Positions 50,101 through 64,000 of a stretch of DNA of 64,000 nucleotides are shown here, piece by piece. Made by a program: the position numbers and the translations under genes. Numbering within the stretch: the first letter of the stretch is position 1; each line of letters starts with the position of its first letter. The notes under the pieces were generated by a model, which ran no database searches, was not told the DNA's origin, and saw only the letters and a list, made by a program, of their open reading frames with translations. Source of the DNA: Leptoclinus maculatus (lineage: Eukaryota > Chordata > Actinopteri > Perciformes > Stichaeidae); the NCBI GenBank assembly GCA_032191485.1, contig JAVDOI010000012.1, forward strand, positions 14,283,640-14,347,639, in the 5' to 3' direction.

Positions 50101-50500
50101 GACAGTGTCCTTGTTTTGGTAGTCACTTAGCTAGTGGTCCGACCCCCCAATGAGACTGCAAAAAAGCCTGAAGTATTAACCAGTCTGCTTATTTCACAGT
50201 AAAAAAATGGCGACTGGTGAACAAGACATCTCTTTTTTTAATGTTTCTTACAATTACTGTCATCTAATGTTGAGAATATTTCTTTGCAGGCTTGAGTCTA
50301 AATCATAAATCAATTATAATCTGTGAAACATTTGTGAATGTGGTTATTATGTATGTGTATATTGACAACTAAACCACTTTCTAGTTCTTTAAACATAACA
50401 TATAAAGTTGTTGCATAATGTCTGACGGGCCTGTTCCTTTAAGCCACAGGTAATACCTATACCTATATGCAGTACGACTAACAACATTAGTAAGTCTATG
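47114..50500. other. Spacer between the GalNAc-transferase and adcy6
   Basis: The GalNAc-transferase 5' untranslated exon(s) and promoter should lie in the left part, but I could not identify them. The rest is AT-rich. A 71-codon open stretch at 49670-49882 is listed separately. No RNA gene was recognised. Confidence 0.4.
49670..49885 (+). other. 71-codon open stretch without a start, unknown
   Basis: The plus-strand frame is open between stop codons at 49667 and 49883 and has protein-like composition (for example EHFTTQWPRTYVYTIPPEEV, then FHRYFSAEGLNPEENLDGYR). There is no in-frame ATG and no clear splice sites. I do not recognise a family. It may be an exon remnant or chance. Confidence 0.2.
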
Positions 50501-53280
50501 AACACGCAAAACAGCCATTGATTTTTTTTATTATTTTTTCTTCAAGGGGAAATGTTATTTTTCTCTTTGTCATAGTCCTCAACTCTTCTCGTCCTTCATC
50601 TTTGCAAAAAAAAGACTCCCCTTTCAACTCCGCCAACTCAGGGAAAATACAAATAAAACAAAAACAAATCGGGAAGGATTCATCAGGCCTGAGCAAAACA
50701 CTGTTTCAGTAGTATGGGGACAACCTCCCTCTCCTGTTCCTCCCCCAAAACGTCCCAAGAGTTAACAATCAACACAAGTCTATGGACAGCAATAGAAATA
50801 GAATACATACAATGCACATTTTTATAAACTCATGTCCATTCTATAAACTCTTTGCTTATATGAATCACCCTTCATTGTTCACAGTTCACTTGATATTGGT
50901 GATCTCCATTACATCACTGTCCTCTGGTGCTCCCACCACGCCCCAAGGCCCAATATCATTGCACAGGAGGGGACCAGTAGCACAAGGCTGCGTGAGCTGG
51001 CTTTGGTACAAACGTGATCAACTGTTGGTTGCCATTGTCGAGTGTGGTCGGAAGAGCTAAATCGGGGGCCGATTCTCCCAATTACAAAAGTTGAAGCCGG
51101 AGAAACCCAGGTCGCTGCAACGATGATGTTTACTGGAGATTATTCGCGACAAGCCCTTATCCCTTTTTCTCCGTTCAAACATCAGCAGTCCAGGCAGAGC
51201 AAGCAGGCACTGTTCCTGTTCACTGATATTCTATGATTGGTTTTATTTTAACTTAAGGCAATATCAAACTCAGCTATTAGTACTTCTACTGAGCGTGGAG
51301 GGGGGGGGGGAGAGAAACAATACAATAAATATATATATATATATATATAGGTTTATTAATTCTGTCCTCTTCACATAGTGTAACAGCAGGGATGTAATTT
51401 GTTACTACTGAGAAAGTGAATGTGTGGGAGGGAGAGGTCACCTTAAAGCCTGACTGAGAATTACAATACTGCAGTAGTGGCATAAATAAAATAAAAAAAG
51501 CACAGTGAATCATCTGTATACGTGTGTGTTTACTGCTATGCTTATGTGAGCATACACCACTCGGGTTCCGCTGCAAAGGCAGCTAATGGTTATTACTTAC
51601 TATACATGATCACACCTATCGCCAGTTGAAATACTGTATTGTACATTAGGACTGAACAGCAGAATTCATTGGCTGCAGTTGATCAGTTGGTACCAGTGAG
51701 CTTGAGCTTTACAACTGGCATTTTACAAGAAAGCGTGCTGGTCTTTGATCCTTTTTCATTGGAATGGAATCATCATAATAAGCATAATAATTAATCAGAA
51801 TCATCATAATAATAATAATAATAATAATAACAACATTAAGAATATACAAATGATGGATACAGAAGTGATACAAAATACCCTACGTTAAAACAAACCAAAA
51901 TAAAAACAAGATACCACAATCAGACATGCTTCAAAGCAGTTATGTTTGGCAAGAAAGCAGTTTTTGTTGTGTCATAAAAACCTCACAGTGAAAATAGTTA
52001 TGCCCCTTCAGGATTACAAAGCACAGTATTCAGTCAAAATCAATATATATTTATTTCCTTCATCTATTTCTTCTTCACAGAAGAATCAGGCTGTGTGGTA
52101 CCACTGCGTTGAAATCCGAGGTTTTCCCCCCCCCTTGATGGCTCTGATTTTAAGTTCCTTCATTTCCATGTGCACCAAAAAAAAAAAAAATGCTTCTCTG
52201 AAAAGGGAAGGAGCAGCGATGACAATATACTGTAAGGGCTGAAAACCAGCTGCACACTGGCTGCTCAAGCTCTAAGGAACCAATCTGACATGACGTGAGG
52301 ATGAAGAGGATCCTGATCCCAGCTGGAGCTACTTCTAGTCCTCAGAGATAAAAAATATAGATTTCAGATATCACCTCCTTATAACATCCTTAGTCGTCTT
52401 AAGTAATTTAGTTTAGAGGTTGAGGGCAACATCACAATTTGAAGTTAAAGTGAGCTTTTTGCTGTCTGAATGACAGACAAAATAAATAAATTATACATAT
52501 GTCTCTGAAAACAATGAAGCAGCCGGTGCTGCCAGCAGTTGGCCAAAAAGACAGAGGGTTCAGGACTCCTGCCCAAAAAACAGAGGCGGTGATCATTGCT
52601 GACTTTAGCGAGAACATATCAAACATGTCTTGCCTTGCTTTTAGTAAATACTTTAGTCTTTGGTCAATATATTCCTCTTCAGTTTATACATATATTCATA
52701 CACACACAAATATGCATTTACATACACACTTATGAACGTGTAATAAACTGGATATTTGTGCACGTATGTATTCACACTTTTTCATAAAGGACCTTTTGCA
52801 CAAAACATCGAGATCTAAATAAATAATTAATTGAGAAACAAAGTATGAGTACCTGTTCATAATTCATGTGAAATAAAAACAAAATTACCCGAAAAAAGAA
52901 AACAAACAAACCTCAGAGTAAAAATAAAAAGTAGCCTTATGTACAGCGTTAATCTTCTTTTGACACAGGCTAAAAGGCGTTGTTTTAAATAAACAGACTT
53001 TGCATCTTTCAAGAAGCCTGAGAGAGAGGCTAGACATGAGAAAAACACGTGTCCTTCAACATGTATGTGAGCCAAAATGGCTGTCAAACGAGAACATTTT
53101 CCTCTCATCAAGAACACTTTCCTTTTTGAAGTCTTTAAAAGTTTTTCTTTTCCTCTTTACTTGGGATTCAAGTGATGGCGTCTCTAGTTTTTAAGCCGTT
53201 AGCTCACACTGTGAGTCCTCGCTCAGTGGTGCCGTGTCTCTGAAGTGGGGATCGTCCCAGCATTGCTGCTGCGTCGGCTG
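50501..53280 (-). other. Probable adcy6 3' UTR
   Basis: About 2.8 kb downstream of the adcy6 stop with no coding signal and few interspersed repeats. It contains a TA tract at 51328-51349, an ATA/AAT tract near 51805-51830 and A-runs. Mammalian ADCY6 also has a long 3' UTR. The end point is not fixed by sequence; an A/T-rich hexamer-like region near 50520-50535 is a candidate. Confidence 0.35.
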
Positions 53281-62095
<8,815 letters not shown>

Positions 62096-64000
62096 CTGGA
62101 GAGACGAGAGAGGAGGGAGGGAGGGAAGAGGTGGTCAAGCTTAAGAAAGGAGGATACGGATAATCCTGTGAGGCATTGGAGGGAGTGAATGAATCGGGAT
62201 TTAAGCACTTTCTCATCAAACTAGACAAATGATACATTTCTCATGTACCAGTGTTGTTGTCATTGCTTTCGGGACAACACACAGGTTGTACACATTTATA
62301 TTGTGTAAATAAATATTGTATATGTGTGGATTTAACCTTAAATCATAATAAAAACTAATATTGTTTTGTTGACAATAAAGGTGTGATGCTGACAGAGATA
62401 ACGATAGAGATATACGGTTCATCTCAAGTGCTCGTCTTTACCGGAAAGTCTTTACATAAAAAGACGTAAAAACATCAACTGGTGAAAGACTTTTATTGCA
62501 TTCTTTCTGAGTGTTACATTATTGATGATCTTTTTCTCAAACATTTCTGTTCTCAAGAGACTGGAGACAAACTGTATGTGCTTTAAGGCCCCTTCACACT
62601 GTGTGATTTTGGGCTGTATGAGAAAAAAAGTTGACAATCGCGAGAGAAACTTTGTTAAAAACGACTTTGGTCGTTCCTGGATCACGCTGGGAGATGAATC
62701 CACCAACGTCGGAGCTTTTTGTCAACCAAAAACAAAGACATAAATTCTCACAATGTGACTGCAGGTACGACCTAGGCCTTCAAATCAACCAATCAGAACA
62801 CAGCATACAAGGACGGAGAATACTCTGGTCGGCAAAAGATTTGTAAAGAATATTTTGAATAGGTTTAGGGGGGGAAAACGTTATCTTGCATATGTTTTTA
62901 TATTCACACGGTAAGCGCTTCAATTCACCACAACAGTCACTGAACAATCAGTCCGACACAGACTTCTACACAGACTTCATTTGACCCTCGCGCACAATGT
63001 GACGCATAATAAACACACAATATCGTTGTTGTTGTGACTCTAAAGGCCTTTAAACCACGTCAACAAGATTAGATGACAATGTATTCAAGAGATGTTTTCG
63101 GCTGTAAATCAGTTATTGGAGTGAAAAACAAACATGTTTATTCAAATATTTGTATCATAACTTTCTGTAAATATGAAATAATATTCACATTCTTTTAAAT
63201 AAACCAGTTTAATTTGTCTTTGCTGTACACAAATCTTTGTAATTATTCTATTGAACTCACAATAGATAAGAGATAATAGACACGATATCCAACACCAATA
63301 AGAAAAAGAAGAAACGGTCTGAAGCCTTAATTCAAATAGGGTTTACTATTTCAGCCTGCAGTGACTCAATGAGGTTAGTTTACAAAGAAAATCTCCTTTT
63401 GAATCTTTCTATGTCGTTTCTTTCTCAAGTATTCATGATCAATACTAATACAGAACCTTTGACACACTGACATCTTCTGGGTAGAAATGGAAACACACTA
63501 AAGGCCAAGAGGTTCTGTTGATGTTACTCTCACACTCAGAATGACAATCGTTCTTTAATGGAGTAAATAGAGGTTAATTCCTTTATTTTAACGTATTCTC
63601 ATCTCAACAATCTTAATAGTCGTCCAAAGAAAGTAAATAAAAGTATTCTCACCACACTACAACAAAATTCATATATTAGCTCACTTATTTGGGTCAAAGG
63701 TGTCATAACAACAAATTCCTTGTTAATTTAGCGCATTGCCAAATAATAGTAAGTGAACTGACAGCCCACTGTATTATACATTACATATAAACATCCGACC
63801 TGTGAGAAGTAAAGCGCTTCATTAGAACCAATCGTCTTTGAAGCCACAGTCACAAAACAGAGCGGACGGTTAAAGGCTCCACATATCTTTCCAAAACCGT
63901 TACCATTTTCATTCAAATGTATTTCAATACATTTATTGCAGCCAATAAAAGCCAACAGTAATACTCCCCAATTCATAAATTAATTAAAATGTTTCATAAA
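62096..64000. other. adcy6 5' intron, running off the window
   Basis: No exon of the adcy6 N-terminus is found, so this is part of the first coding intron. A segment at about 62585-62830 starting AAGGCCCCTTCACACTGTG looks like a non-autonomous repeat. The rest is AT-rich and featureless to my reading. Confidence 0.5.

Overview
The window is animal nuclear DNA, most likely from a ray-finned (percomorph-type) fish. Five vertebrate genes with small coding exons and GT-AG (rarely GC-AG) introns are visible. The introns and spacers carry long CA/TG microsatellites and interspersed repeats that I recognise from teleost genomes: a tRNA-derived SINE, hAT-like and Tc1-like non-autonomous elements, and the repeat families built around GCTAACATGCTAAGC and TTAGCTTAGCTTAGC. 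There is no bacterial, viral or organellar sequence and no CRISPR array.

Layout from left to right. 1-9565 is non-coding and is best read as the intron upstream of the acid-sensing channel exons. 9566-13055 (+) holds the last eight coding exons of an asic1-type channel, followed by its 3' UTR to about 15.4 kb. 16850-23606 (+) is a complete gpd1, cytosolic NAD-dependent glycerol-3-phosphate dehydrogenase, 351 aa in 8 exons. 26865-37554 (-) is a complete g6pd coding sequence, 513 aa in 12 coding exons, with a likely untranslated first exon and CRE-containing promoter near 39.66-39.71 kb. gpd1 and g6pd converge tail to tail. 41021-47079 (-) is a complete polypeptide GalNAc-transferase resembling GALNT6, 597 aa in 10 exons. 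53281-62095 (-) is adcy6, adenylate cyclase type 6, with 21 exons and 889 residues in the window. Its first coding exon lies beyond the right edge. I reconstructed all exon boundaries by hand, and reading phase is consistent across every junction.

The genes are ordinary housekeeping or signalling genes and do not form an operon. asic1, gpd1, galnt6 and adcy6 all have human counterparts on 12q13, so this is a conserved block. g6pd is X-linked in mammals, and its place here beside gpd1 is the notable synteny difference. Functionally, gpd1 uses cytosolic NADH to make glycerol-3-phosphate, and g6pd opens the oxidative pentose phosphate pathway and makes NADPH. adcy6 makes cAMP, and the g6pd promoter carries a perfect CRE.

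The most unusual structure is a 3152-bp composite hAT element (29741-32892) inside a g6pd intron, with matching 8-bp target duplications. It contains a decayed BED-finger transposase remnant and two copies of its own right end. Between those copies lies about 1.8 kb of foreign cargo. On the minus strand the cargo shows a histone-type promoter (GC box, CCAAT, octamer, TATA) and, about 600 bp downstream, a histone-mRNA 3' stem-loop matching the consensus. Between the two there is no histone reading frame, only two tandem GC-rich fold-back units. Other items worth checking are two GC-AG introns, a pair of tandem microexons in adcy6 that each add a glycosylation sequon, a divergent lectin repeat in the GalNAc-transferase, and an old tandem duplication in gpd1 intron 1.
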